From positions 1-64,000 of the forward strand of contig JBBSFB010000011.1 of assembly GCA_038239145.1 (NCBI GenBank): a stretch of DNA of 64,000 bases, read 5' to 3'. The notes beneath the pieces are model-generated. The model searched no databases, had not been told where the DNA came from, and saw only the letters and a list, made by a program, of their open reading frames with translations. The position numbers and the translations under genes are program-made. Source of the stretch: PALSA-610 sp038239145. Its GTDB lineage: Bacteria; Actinomycetota; Acidimicrobiia; IMCC26256; PALSA-610. Of the stretch, positions 1 through 8,932 are shown piece by piece (position 1 is the stretch's first letter; each line of letters begins with the position of its first letter).

Positions 1-473
1 CCGGAGAGCTGGGCGGGCCGGGCATCCTCGAAGCCCTCGAGGCCGACGAGCTTCACGAGCCCGTCGATCACGCCCGGCCCGGGTTTGATGCCGGCGAGCT
101 CCAGCGGCAGCTTGATGTTCGTGACGACCGAACGCCACGGCAGCAGCGCAGCTTCCTGGAACGCGATGCCGAGGTGGTGGTTTCGGCGGGCCGCGGCGGG
201 ATCCTCGCCGTGCACGAACGCCTGCCCGCTCGTCGGCGTTTCGAGGTCTGCGAGGATACGCAGGATCGTCGACTTCCCACACCCTGACGGACCGAGCAAC
301 GTCGTGAACGATCCTGCGGACGCCGCGAAGTCGACGCGCTCGAGCGCGACCACCTCCGACCGGCGCACGTGAAAGACCTTCCCGAGTTGACGCAACGAGA
401 TGCCGTCGTCGGTGACGACGGATGGCTCGTTCGTCAAGGCATCGGTTCCCTTCAAGATGTGGGTCGTCGCCAT
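1..473 (-). CDS. ABC transporter ATP-binding protein (partial, C-terminus beyond window)
   Basis: Energising subunit of an importer of the nitrate/sulfonate/taurine type. The reverse-strand reading frame opens with ATG at 473 and runs off the window edge. It shows a Walker A motif (GPSGCGKST, near residues 57-65), a Q-loop (AFQE) and the start of the ABC signature (QLSG), where the sequence ends. The N-terminus is slightly longer than usual. It begins 5 bp after the stop of the substrate-binding lipoprotein gene, so the two are clearly co-transcribed, and a permease gene would be expected just outside the window. The substrate cannot be read from this fragment. The neighbouring purine-metabolism genes make a nucleobase-like compound possible, but that is inference. 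Confidence 0.93.
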   Translation of the reverse strand, partial: MATTHILKGTDALTNEPSVVTDDGISLRQLGKVFHVRRSEVVALERVDFAASAGSFTTLLGPSGCGKSTILRILADLETPTSGQAFVHGEDPAAARRNHHLGIAFQEAALLPWRSVVTNIKLPLELAGIKPGPGVIDGLVKLVGLEGFEDARPAQLS

Positions 474-478
474 CACGG

Positions 479-1630
479 TCAGCCCGTCGTGTAGGTCTTG
501 AGCTCGGGGTTCTCGCTGTAGACCTCGCTCAACACTGACATGTCGAACAGCTTGTCCTTGGTGATGGTGATACCCGCCAGCGCAAGCGTGCTGATGTTCT
601 CCTCGATCAGCGCGTCGGTGATCGTGAACAGGCCGTTCGCCATCGTGTCGGAGGTCGAGATCAGGAGGTTCTCCGACGTCGACTCGAGCGTCTGCTCCGC
701 CACTGTCAGCTTCTGATCCTTGCCATAGTCGGTCGCCGCAAGTGTGGCTCCGAGCGTCGGATCCTTCAAGTTCTGCTGCCAGCCCTTGATGTCGGCCCTC
801 AGCATCGCCTTCACCTTCGCCCGCGTGTCGGCGTCGCTCAGGCTGCTCTTCTTGACGACGTACGTCTCCGACACAAGCGGGTACTTGTAGTCGGCGAGCA
901 GGAACGTCGTGGTCGCGACGCCCTGGGTCTTGAGCAGGTTCGGCTCGTTCGTGACGAACGAGAACCAGCCGTCGACCTGCTTGTCGACGAGGGGCTGGGG
1001 GTTGAACTGGACGGGGACCTTGGTGATCTTGCTGGGATCGATGGCGTTCGCCTTCAAGAACGCGTTCCACACCGCCTCGTTTGTCGCCTGCACACCGATC
1101 TTCTTGCCGATCATGTCCTGGGGGGTCGCGATCGGCGCGGTCGCCAGGCTCATCACCGCGAACGGGTTCTTCTGGTACTGCGCACCGATGCTGACGAGCT
1201 CGGCACCCTGGTTGATCGCCGCGCTCGTGATGTCGGGCGCGGAGATGCACACCAGCGCCTTGCCGCCTTGCACGACCGAGTCCTGCTGCACCGTCGGGCC
1301 GCCCGAAAGGAGCGTGACCTTCGAGAAGCCTTCGTCTTTGTAATAACCCTTGTTGTCGGCGATGTATTCGCCCGCGAACTCCACGTTCTTGATCCATGAC
1401 AACTGGAACACCAACTCGCCGAGATCCTTCTTGCCCGCGGGCGGGCTCGTCGTCCCTGACGAACCCGACGACGACTTCGAGGAGCTACCGCACGCGGCGA
1501 GGAACGCGGACATGCCTCCCGTTCCGAGCAACGCGAGCCCGGCGCCGCCCGCGGCACCCCGCCGCAGGAACGATCGCCGGTCCAGCGATAAGTCTCGAAG
1601 ATCAAATTCCTCCGCCACGAACGCCTCCAT
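479..1630 (-). CDS. ABC transporter substrate-binding lipoprotein, NMT1/THI5-like
   Basis: Extracytoplasmic solute-binding protein of about 383 residues. The N-terminus has a twin-arginine motif (RRSFLRRG) followed by a hydrophobic stretch and a lipobox (LAAC), so it is probably a Tat-exported lipoprotein. A Ser/Gly-rich linker follows, then an NMT1/SsuA-type fold with the typical segment on identifying and inactivating the target site (IGKKIGVQATNEAVW). I chose the ATG at 1630 because it is preceded by GGGGAGC and places the Tat signal at the terminus; the longer frame to 1708 is less likely. Members of this family bind nitrate, sulfonates, taurine or thiamine-precursor pyrimidines. Adjacency to purine deaminases and Rieske oxygenases hints at a heteroaromatic ligand, which is inference only. 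Confidence 0.92.
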   Translation of the reverse strand: MEAFVAEEFDLRDLSLDRRSFLRRGAAGGAGLALLGTGGMSAFLAACGSSSKSSSGSSGTTSPPAGKKDLGELVFQLSWIKNVEFAGEYIADNKGYYKDEGFSKVTLLSGGPTVQQDSVVQGGKALVCISAPDITSAAINQGAELVSIGAQYQKNPFAVMSLATAPIATPQDMIGKKIGVQATNEAVWNAFLKANAIDPSKITKVPVQFNPQPLVDKQVDGWFSFVTNEPNLLKTQGVATTTFLLADYKYPLVSETYVVKKSSLSDADTRAKVKAMLRADIKGWQQNLKDPTLGATLAATDYGKDQKLTVAEQTLESTSENLLISTSDTMANGLFTITDALIEENISTLALAGITITKDKLFDMSVLSEVYSENPELKTYTTG

Positions 1631-1787
1631 GTTCTGCTCCCCGCAAGGCCTGGGAGTCCCCTTTTCGGTCTGTTGAAAGAACCATAGAAGGTGGGCAGTT
1701 TCCGTCATGTACGTCGAGTATTAACGCAGCGTTTCGGTCCACATCCCCCCGGGTAGGACGCGTCGCCGCCATGCCATGATCTTCGCC

Positions 1788-2768
1788 ATGCGAGATCTCC
1801 GCCGCCTCCCGAAAGCTCACCTGCACATCCACCTGGAAGGTGCCATGCGGCCCGGGACGCTGCACGAAATGGCGGGCGAGGCCGGAATCGTCGTGCCGCC
1901 AACGCGGGGCTTCGGGGGCTTCGCCGCGTTTTCGGGGATGTACGTGGCTGCGTGTGCCGTCTTGACGTCGCCGGACGCGCTCGCGCGCCTGACGTGCGAG
2001 GTCGTCGAGGACGCGGCGAACGACGGAGCTGTCTGGGTCGAGCCCGCGGTGTATCTCCCCCATCACAACGCCCGGATCGGACCGCCCGCGGAAACGCTCA
2101 AGATCATCCTCGGTGCCGCGGCCGAGGCCGCGAGCGCGCATGACATCGGAGTCGGTGTCATCGTCGCCGCCGACCGCACCTTGGATCCTGCGGACTCGAT
2201 CGAACAGGCGACCCTGGCGGCGAAGTACGCAGGCCGGGGCGTGACCGGCTTCGGGCTCGCCAACGACGAGACCGGGCACTCACCCGAGCCGTTCGCCGAG
2301 GCCTTCGCGATCGCGATCGAAGCCGGACTCACGAGCGTTCCCCACGCAGGCGAGCTCGAAGGTCCCGACTCGGTCCGCGGCGCCCTCGACGCGCTCGGTG
2401 CCGACCGCCTGCAGCACGGTGTGCGCGCCATCGAGGATCCCGAGCTCGTGCGGAGGCTGGCGGACTCCCCCGTGTGCCTCGACGTGTGTCCGTCGTCGAA
2501 CGTCGCCCTCTCGGTGGTGCCGAACATCGAAGCGCATCCGCTTCCGGCCCTCCTGGCCGCGGGCGTCCGCTGCAGCCTCAACTCCGACGATCCGCTGCTG
2601 TTCGGCCCGAACCTGCTCGAGGAGTACGAGCTGGTCCGCAACGTGTTCGGGTTCGACGATGCGACGTTCGCGCACATCGCCACGTGTTCCGTCGACGCGT
2701 CGGCTGCGCCCGACGACGTCAAGCGTCGCGCGCGTGCCGATATCGCGGCGTGGCTCGCCGGCGCCTGA
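1788..2768 (+). CDS. add: Adenosine deaminase family protein (copy 1)
   Basis: Zinc metallohydrolase of about 326 residues that hydrolyses the 6-amino group of adenosine or a related purine. Hallmarks are visible in order: the N-terminal metal ligands HIHLEG, the HAGE motif carrying the catalytic glutamate, an HGVRAI histidine motif, CPSSN, and the C-terminal SLNSDDP. The ATG at 1788 starts the protein just before the conserved LPKAHLHIHLEG; an upstream ATG at 1776 is possible. It diverges from the binding-protein gene and converges on adenine deaminase with an 18-bp gap. A second, quite different family member lies at 5642-6667, so the two probably act on different substrates (for example a nucleoside versus a modified purine). 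The substrate is not provable from sequence. Confidence 0.93.
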   Translation: MRDLRRLPKAHLHIHLEGAMRPGTLHEMAGEAGIVVPPTRGFGGFAAFSGMYVAACAVLTSPDALARLTCEVVEDAANDGAVWVEPAVYLPHHNARIGPPAETLKIILGAAAEAASAHDIGVGVIVAADRTLDPADSIEQATLAAKYAGRGVTGFGLANDETGHSPEPFAEAFAIAIEAGLTSVPHAGELEGPDSVRGALDALGADRLQHGVRAIEDPELVRRLADSPVCLDVCPSSNVALSVVPNIEAHPLPALLAAGVRCSLNSDDPLLFGPNLLEEYELVRNVFGFDDATFAHIATCSVDASAAPDDVKRRARADIAAWLAGA

Positions 2769-2786
2769 CCCGGACGCCGAACTGCG

Positions 2787-4556
2787 TCAGGAGATCAACG
2801 CGGACGCGACCACTTCGCCGGTCGTCCCGTCGATGAGGCCGACGTCAGTGACGTGCGGACCCGGCAGGCACGCAAGCGAAGACAGCATCACCTGGAACAG
2901 GGGCTGGGTGAGCGTCGGCGCGAAGAGGCCGATCTCGATAGCCGCGTCCTGCACCTGCTTCTGCGCGGCTGCGAGCTCGGCGGCCGGCAGCGGCGACAGG
3001 ATCCCGGCGATCGGGAGCGCGAGGTGCGCGAGCACCTCCCCCGCCCGGGTGACGGCCAACCCACCTCCCGATGCGATCACCTGGTTCGCGGCGAGCGCCA
3101 TGTCGTGCGGATCGCGCCCGAACACGACGAGGTTGTGGGTGTCGTGCGCGATGGTCGTGGCCACCGCGCCCGTCCAGTTCCCCCAACCGGACAACAGCGC
3201 GGAGTACGGGACCGGTGTGACCCGGCCGTGCCGGTGCACCGTTACCTGCACGATGTCGCCCTCGGGCGGGTCGACCACACCATCGGTCACCGAGACGTCG
3301 CTCTCGTCCCACCGCGTCATGACCGCGTCGGCGATGACGCGCATGCGGTGCCATCCGTCGGACGCGTCGAGCCGCAACAACATGTCGGCCGGTTCGACGT
3401 GCTCGAGCTTCATCGTGTCGAGGGGCGGATCGCTCGGGCCCTCCACGACGTCGACGAGCATCTCGCCGTGCGAGGCCACGAGGTTGCCGTCCGTGATCAC
3501 GTGCTCGGCGGTGAACGACTCGAGGTCGGTGAGCACCACCACGTCGGCGCGGTGACCGGCACCGACGAGACCGAGGTCGGCACGCTGCAGCCGGTACGCG
3601 GCGTTGTACGTCGCGATGCGCAACGCCCGCACCGGATCGAGGCCGTAGGCGACGAGACGGCGCAGGAGATGATCGATGCCGCCGTCGTTCAACAAGGTCA
3701 GCGCGAAGAGGTCGTCGGTTGCGGCGACGAGGTGCGTCGGCGTGATCGGCAGGCTGTTCAACTCCGCGACGATGGCGGGGAGGATCTCGTCGATCATCCC
3801 CCGCAGCTCGACCGTCATGCCGGCCCGCAACTTCTCCAGGCAATCGGGCTCGGTGAAGATCTCGTGGTCCGACGTCATGCCCGCCGCGAGATACGCCTGC
3901 AGGACCGGACCGGTGAGCCCGGCCGCGTGCCCCGAAACGAGCTTGCCACTCTCGATACCGGCGGCCACGACATCGACCATGCGATCGGCGGAGCCGAGCA
4001 CACCGATCATGTCCATCACCTCGGCGAGCCCACCCACCTCGTCCCACGACAACATCTCGGTGATCTCGGGCCCGTAGAGATCGGCGCCCGAGAGCTCGAG
4101 CCCGGGCTGGGGCGGGACGCACGACGGCGCCTGCACGATGAAACGAACGGGCAGGCCCCGGCTCGCCTCGACCGCGTAGCGGACGCCGGCCACGCCGGCG
4201 ACGTTTGCGAGCTCGTGCGGATCGATGAACACGGTGGTGGTGCCGCGCGGGCACACCGCTTGCGCGTACCCACCGGGCGTCAGCATCGACGACTCGAAGT
4301 GCACGTGCATGTCGATGAAGCCGGGCGCGACGAACTTCTCGGTGCAGTCGATCACGTCGAGCGCGTCGCTCCGAGCGGCGCGCTCGTGAACGCTCGCCAC
4401 CAGCGGACCGACGATCCCGACGTCGGCGGCGCGGAGCTCTCCGCAACCGACGTCGACGACCGTCCCACCACTCAGGAGCAGATCGAACGGCTCGCGTCCC
4501 TGCGCGGCCGCAACCGCGCGCGCCCGGAGGGCCGGCTCGACCGGATCGTTACGCAT
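2787..4556 (-). CDS. ade: Adenine deaminase
   Basis: Amidohydrolase of 589 residues converting adenine to hypoxanthine and ammonia. The N-terminal small domain leads into HVHFESS (metal ligands), followed by DPHE, SGHAAG and SDHE segments and a C-terminal adenine deaminase domain. The length matches the family. The ATG at 4556 follows a good ribosome-binding site (GGGAGC). It is the last gene of a four-gene operon (Rieske oxygenase, deaminase, Rieske oxygenase, adenine deaminase), lying 27 bp after the preceding gene. Together with the nucleoside hydrolase and phosphoribosyltransferase nearby it closes a route from adenosine-type compounds to hypoxanthine. Confidence 0.95.
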   Translation of the reverse strand: MRNDPVEPALRARAVAAAQGREPFDLLLSGGTVVDVGCGELRAADVGIVGPLVASVHERAARSDALDVIDCTEKFVAPGFIDMHVHFESSMLTPGGYAQAVCPRGTTTVFIDPHELANVAGVAGVRYAVEASRGLPVRFIVQAPSCVPPQPGLELSGADLYGPEITEMLSWDEVGGLAEVMDMIGVLGSADRMVDVVAAGIESGKLVSGHAAGLTGPVLQAYLAAGMTSDHEIFTEPDCLEKLRAGMTVELRGMIDEILPAIVAELNSLPITPTHLVAATDDLFALTLLNDGGIDHLLRRLVAYGLDPVRALRIATYNAAYRLQRADLGLVGAGHRADVVVLTDLESFTAEHVITDGNLVASHGEMLVDVVEGPSDPPLDTMKLEHVEPADMLLRLDASDGWHRMRVIADAVMTRWDESDVSVTDGVVDPPEGDIVQVTVHRHGRVTPVPYSALLSGWGNWTGAVATTIAHDTHNLVVFGRDPHDMALAANQVIASGGGLAVTRAGEVLAHLALPIAGILSPLPAAELAAAQKQVQDAAIEIGLFAPTLTQPLFQVMLSSLACLPGPHVTDVGLIDGTTGEVVASALIS

Positions 4557-4583
4557 GGATAGCTCCCGTCGTGGTGGATTCGA

Positions 4584-5645
4584 TCATCGTCGTACGTCGA
4601 CGGTGGACGTCGCGTCCGCGGTCGCAATCAACTCGGCCAGGATTCGCCGGAGCTCGATCGTCATGCGGTCGGCCTTCACGTGCACCTCGGCGGTGAGATC
4701 GAGGGGCAGACGCCGGTCGCGGTAGCGCTCCTGCAACTGCAGGTCCTCGTCGAGGATCTTGCGCTCGAACGCGATGCACTCCGCGAGCCGGGTCTCGTCG
4801 CCGTCGAGGTCGTTGCGGTGCACCGTCGTGTAGATCCGGCAGCGGTCGTCGGCCTCGGGCTGCACGTAGAAATCGAGGACGTTGGTGCCACCGGCCTCGA
4901 CGTAGTCGATGCGCAGGCAGATCGAGAACGGAGCACGGTAGCGGTACTCGAGCACGCGCTCCTGCAACAGCGGACGGATACCAGCCGCGACCCCGGGATC
5001 TTCACGATTGGGGAACGGATGGCGACTGTGCACGCGCATGCCCAGGCCCTCGCGCTCGACCGTGAAGTCGAATGTCGCCGACTCCGGCGTCCCGATGGTG
5101 TCGGCGTGCACGAACGGGAAGTGCGCCATGTCGCAGAAGTTGTCGATCATCAACCCGGCCCCGACGTGCGCGGTGATCGGTTCCAACGCGCCGTGCACGA
5201 ACTCGGGATCATCGGCTTCCGGGATGTCGAGCAGTTGCGTAAGAGGTTCCTCCGGCGCGAGGAAGACCATGCCGTGTCGTTCCGCCAGCCCGGCCGGCGC
5301 GGTCGCGATCGCGCGCGGCGGAATGTGCTCGGCCGCACCAAGGGCGGGGACGTCGCGACACGTGCCGGTCGAATCGAAACACCAACCGTGATAACCACAC
5401 CGTAGGAACGAGCCGTCGACAGTGCCGGCCGAGAGCGGCGCCCGCCGGTGGGGGCACTCATCGGCGAAGGCGGCCAGCGTCGAGCCGCCGCGATCGTCGG
5501 GTAGCCGCACCAGGACCCAGTCGTCGCCGAGCAGGCGCGCCGGACGGGGCGCGTCGGCGACCTCGCAGCTCCGCGCGACCGGATGCCAGGCGTGCCGGAG
5601 CGCGGGATCGGTGTTCCCGAGGCTGCGGATCATCGCTCGGGTCAC
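4584..5645 (-). CDS. Rieske 2Fe-2S oxygenase, VanA/N- or O-demethylase type
   Basis: Terminal oxygenase subunit of about 353 residues. The N-terminal Rieske domain carries CPHR and CGYHGW, ligating a 2Fe-2S cluster. The catalytic domain has the mononuclear iron motif NFCDMAHFPFVH and a later LDEDL. This subfamily removes methyl groups from aryl ethers or N-methylated heterocycles, or hydroxylates them, with electrons from a separate reductase; no reductase gene is in this window. The GTG start at 5645 overlaps the stop of the upstream deaminase gene in a GTGA, indicating translational coupling; an internal ATG at 5633 is an alternative. Tight coupling to purine deaminases suggests a substituted purine as substrate. 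That is inference, supported by the known use of related oxygenases in methylxanthine demethylation. Confidence 0.9.
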   Translation of the reverse strand: MTRAMIRSLGNTDPALRHAWHPVARSCEVADAPRPARLLGDDWVLVRLPDDRGGSTLAAFADECPHRRAPLSAGTVDGSFLRCGYHGWCFDSTGTCRDVPALGAAEHIPPRAIATAPAGLAERHGMVFLAPEEPLTQLLDIPEADDPEFVHGALEPITAHVGAGLMIDNFCDMAHFPFVHADTIGTPESATFDFTVEREGLGMRVHSRHPFPNREDPGVAAGIRPLLQERVLEYRYRAPFSICLRIDYVEAGGTNVLDFYVQPEADDRCRIYTTVHRNDLDGDETRLAECIAFERKILDEDLQLQERYRDRRLPLDLTAEVHVKADRMTIELRRILAELIATADATSTVDVRR

Positions 5646-6667
5646 CTCGCCAACTCTTTGTCGAGCGCGTCGATCTCGTCGTCGAAGACGCGGTGCAACG
5701 CGGCCTTCTCACCGTCGTCGAGCCAGCTCGCGTCGACCCCGTTGCGCACGAGCTGCTTCGCGGTCTCCGGCGGGTACTCGTTCTGACCCACGAAGTCGAC
5801 GTATTCCTTGCCGATGTCGGTGCGGAACATCGTCGGGTCGTCGGAATTCAAGTGGACGAGCAGCCCCGCCTTCATCATCCCGTTGATCGGATGGGTCGTG
5901 AGATCGGGCCAGCCGTACACGGCCACGGTCGACGTCGGACAGCACGTGAAGTGGATCCCGTCTTCGACGCACCGCTCGACAACGGCGTCGTCTTCGAGGA
6001 TGTGGTAGCCGTGGTCGATTCGTTCGCAGCCGAGCAGGTCAAGACACGTCGAGATGTTCTTGGGCGGACCGTCCTCCGCCGCGTGACTCGTGAGCCGCAA
6101 CCCGGCTTCGCCCGCGGTGCGGAACGCCTCGAAGAATCGTTCGGGCGGATCGGGTGCTTCCGCCCCGTCCATACCGAGCCCGATCACCTCGTCGCACCGG
6201 TTCTTCAAGACCTCGACGACCATCTGCTGCGCGGCCGCGGGCGAGTCCTGCCGGTAGACATCGGCGATGAGGCGACACCGCACGCCGAGATCGGTCTCCG
6301 CGGCGCGACAGCCCTCGACCAGCCCGTCGATGATCGTCGACATCTTCACACCGCGCGTCGTGTGCAACGTGGGGTTGAAGAACATCTCCCGGTACTTCAG
6401 ATTGCCCAGCTGCGCCCCGTCCTCGAGCGATTCGTACGCAATGCGCGCGAAGTCACCCTGGTCGATCACGGTCGAGTTCACCAGCCGGAAGATCTCGAGG
6501 AACTCGTAGATCGTCTCGTAGTCGTAGATGCGGTCGACATCGGCGGTGGGGAGCGTGATGTCGTGCTTGACCGCGAGATCGGCAACCGTCTGCGGTCGCA
6601 ACGTGCCCTCGACGTGGCAGTGCAGCTCGACCTTCGGGAGGCGGCGCAGGTACTCGGCGTATTCCAT
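5642..6667 (-). CDS. Adenosine deaminase family protein (copy 2)
   Basis: Second adenosine deaminase-like hydrolase, about 341 residues. It has HCHVEG at the N-terminus, SHAAED where classical enzymes have HAGE, then HGYHIL, CCPTSTV and HLNSDDP. The HAAE variant of the catalytic motif is known in family members acting on N6-modified or otherwise non-standard aminopurines, so a modified substrate is plausible. The ATG at 6667 is preceded by GAGGAGCTCCTG, a strong ribosome-binding site, and starts the protein directly before the conserved LPKVELHCHVEG. It sits 10 bp after the interrupted Rieske gene and overlaps the next Rieske gene by GTGA, so it is sandwiched between two oxygenases in one operon. 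Confidence 0.92.
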   Translation of the reverse strand: MEYAEYLRRLPKVELHCHVEGTLRPQTVADLAVKHDITLPTADVDRIYDYETIYEFLEIFRLVNSTVIDQGDFARIAYESLEDGAQLGNLKYREMFFNPTLHTTRGVKMSTIIDGLVEGCRAAETDLGVRCRLIADVYRQDSPAAAQQMVVEVLKNRCDEVIGLGMDGAEAPDPPERFFEAFRTAGEAGLRLTSHAAEDGPPKNISTCLDLLGCERIDHGYHILEDDAVVERCVEDGIHFTCCPTSTVAVYGWPDLTTHPINGMMKAGLLVHLNSDDPTMFRTDIGKEYVDFVGQNEYPPETAKQLVRNGVDASWLDDGEKAALHRVFDDEIDALDKELAR

Positions 6668-6677
6668 CAGGAGCTCC

Positions 6678-7730
6678 TCATACTGGGGACGACAACGACG
6701 ACGCGCGCAGAACCCGCGACAGGGCTGCGGATCCGTCCCCGGACGCGTCGACCAGCTCCCGCAACCACCGGCGGTACTCGATCGAGACACGATCGGTGCG
6801 GACCGACAGCTCGAACCCGGGTTCGAGTAACAACTCGGGCGGGTTCTGATTGCACACGACGGGCTCGTCTTCGTCGAGGATGATCTGTTGGAAGGCAAGA
6901 TAGGGCCCGTCGTCTCCGTCGACGTCGTCATCGCGCGCGACGAACCAGAACGTGCGACACGAACGCCCGTCGAGCGGCGATGCGGTCATCCACAGTCGTC
7001 GCTTCGCCCCCGACTCGGCATGGAACTCGATGTCGACCGTGCCCGGCATCGGCATGCGAGACCGCGAGTGGCCGGAAAGAGCTTCTGGTTCGGACTCCGT
7101 CGGCGGTGGGTCGTAATGGAACCGCAACTCTCCATCGACGCGGTGCACCACCGGAATTGGCGGGACCGGCGCGTCGCGTCGTCCGAGCGTGCCGTCGTGC
7201 ACCCACGCGAAGTGCGTGAGGTCGACGAAGTTCTCGACCCGGCGCAGCGCCGCCGTCGGCCACGACTACGGCTCACCTGCGAGGACCCGCATCGTCGTGT
7301 CGTCCCACGCCGGATTGGCCGGGATCGTGGTTCGCGCCGATCCGTCGAATCGCACCCACACGAGGTCGTAGGCCACCGCGACCTCGAAGGTCTCGAGGCA
7401 CGCGCCGACGGGGAGCGGGCCGTTGGGAGTCGCCGGGATGTCGACGCACTCCCCGCGGGCCGAGTACCGCCAACCGTGATAAGCGCACCGGATCGAGCCC
7501 GCTTCGACGAAACCCACCGAAAGGCGCGTCGAGCGGTGCGGGCAGCGGTCGACGGCGGCCATGACCGCGCCGCCCACGTCGGCGACGGCGAGGTCGCGGC
7601 CCAGGAGCCGGACCGCGACCGGATGGGGCGCGGCGCGCTCCATCTCCGCGCGCGTACACACCGGGTGCCAGAAGTACTCGAGCATGGACGACGTCGGATC
7701 GGCCACGATCCGATTCATTGGCGAATTCAT
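6678..7730 (-). pseudogene. Rieske 2Fe-2S oxygenase interrupted by one in-frame TAG
   Basis: The frame from 7730 to 6678 encodes a full-length VanA-like oxygenase except for a single TAG at 7268-7266. Before the stop: a Rieske domain with CPHR and CAYHGW, ending MRVLAGEP. After it, in the same frame: SWPTAALRRVENFVDLTH and FAWVHDGTLG (mononuclear iron ligands), FQQIILDEDEPVV and a C-terminal YRRWLREL. Nothing is missing around the stop, so the lesion is a single point change or a sequencing error. It is the first gene of the four-gene operon. If truly truncated, only the Rieske domain would be made. The homologous oxygenase at 4584-5645 is intact and the two are clearly divergent, so they are likely not redundant. 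Confidence 0.85.
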
Positions 7731-7764
7731 TGCGGCTAGCGTCCTCTGCGCTTCAACAAAGTGT

Positions 7765-7781
7765 CAACGCGTGACGCGTTG
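7765..7781. promoter_or_regulatory. Perfect inverted repeat, candidate operator between divergent genes
   Basis: CAACGCG-TGA-CGCGTTG is a perfect 7-bp inverted repeat with a 3-bp spacer. It lies in the gap between the Rieske-deaminase operon (start 7730, minus) and the ammonia-lyase gene (plus). On the minus strand it abuts TTGACAC, a good match to a -35 element, so a bound regulator could control the operon. No regulator gene is adjacent. Confidence 0.45.
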
Positions 7782-7815
7782 CGTTCTCGTGAAATCGACT
7801 CCAGGCTCGGGATCG

Positions 7816-8928
7816 ATGCGGCCAGCTGCACCCATGCTCTTCGTCAACCCCGGCCGGCGCCGGCCCGAGAGCGCGGAACCCCTGCGCGGCGAACCCGCGT
7901 CTGCTCGTTTCCACCGGCGCCTTCCCGGCTACGCGCCGACCCGGGTGGTGGATGCGCCCGCACTCGCGGTCGATCTCGGTTTGGGCCAGGTGTCGGTGAA
8001 GGACGAATCGCTCCGCCTCGGACTCCCGTCGTTCAAGATCCTGGGCGCGTCGTGGGCGGTGTACCGGGCCCTCGTCGGCCGCCTGGGCCGCGAACCCGAA
8101 TGGGCCGATCTCGGCGCGCTCCGCAGTGCGCTCGCGCCGCTCGGTCCCCTCACCTTCGTGACCGCCACCGACGGGAACCACGGGCGCGCGGTCGCACACG
8201 TGGCACGCCTACTCGGGTACAGGGCCCGCATCTTCGTGCCTGCGGGAACTGCCGCGGCCCGCATCGCCGGGATCGAGAGCGAGGGCGCGACCGTGGCGGT
8301 CGTGCACGGGAGTTACGACGACGCCGTGCGCGTGGCGGCCGGGCTCGCGTCCGACACCGCCCTCGTGATCTCCGACACCTCGTGGGAGGGGTACACAGAG
8401 ATTCCGCGCACGGTCATCGAGGGGTACGCGACGATCTTTGCCGAGATCGACGATCAGCTCGCCGACGGGCCCGAGGTCGTGGTCGTCCCCATGGGAGTCG
8501 GCGCGCTCGCGGCCGCAGCCGTGCAGCACTACTCGGCCCGGGCGACGATCATCGTGGTCGAGCCGCAGTCGGCCGCGTGCGGACTGCGCTCGGCCGAGGC
8601 CGGGCATCCGGTCGCCGTCCCCGGGCCGCACGACTCGATCATGGCCGGCCTGAACTGCGGAACCGTGTCGGTCGTCGCGTGGCCGGCCGTCGCTATCGGT
8701 ACTGACGCGTTCGTCGCGGTCGACGACCCTGCGGCGGAACGCGCGATGCGCGATCTTGCCACGATCGGGATCGTCGCCGGCGAGACCGGCGCCGCGTCGT
8801 TCGCAGGCCTACGGGCCGTGACGGAGATCGGCGTTCCCGACATTGCCGGCCGGCGCGCGCTCGTGCTCTGCACGGAGGGTGCGACCGATCCCGCGGGGTA
8901 TCGCCGCATCGTCGGGCGCGACGTGTGA
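7816..8928 (+). CDS. Diaminopropionate ammonia-lyase-like PLP enzyme
   Basis: Fold-type II PLP enzyme of about 370 residues, close to diaminopropionate ammonia-lyase and threonine dehydratase. The N-terminal segment (LPGYAPTRVVDAP) leads to the PLP lysine motif SFKILGASWA, then ATDGNHGRAVA, the VVVPMGVGALAAA glycine-rich region and the C-terminal CTEGATDPAGYR, all typical of the diaminopropionate branch. The reaction in that branch is alpha,beta-elimination of 2,3-diaminopropionate to pyruvate and ammonia. The start is uncertain: ATG at 7816 or 7834; the frame further upstream is non-homologous. It diverges from the Rieske operon and converges on the nucleoside hydrolase with a 4-bp gap. Its role in a purine island is unclear. 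Confidence 0.82.
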   Translation: MRPAAPMLFVNPGRRRPESAEPLRGEPASARFHRRLPGYAPTRVVDAPALAVDLGLGQVSVKDESLRLGLPSFKILGASWAVYRALVGRLGREPEWADLGALRSALAPLGPLTFVTATDGNHGRAVAHVARLLGYRARIFVPAGTAAARIAGIESEGATVAVVHGSYDDAVRVAAGLASDTALVISDTSWEGYTEIPRTVIEGYATIFAEIDDQLADGPEVVVVPMGVGALAAAAVQHYSARATIIVVEPQSAACGLRSAEAGHPVAVPGPHDSIMAGLNCGTVSVVAWPAVAIGTDAFVAVDDPAAERAMRDLATIGIVAGETGAASFAGLRAVTEIGVPDIAGRRALVLCTEGATDPAGYRRIVGRDV

Positions 8929-8932
8929 CCGC

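Noticed and set aside
2853..4562. A 569-codon plus-strand open frame opposite adenine deaminase
   Set aside because: The opposite strand encodes a full adenine deaminase; this frame has no domain features.
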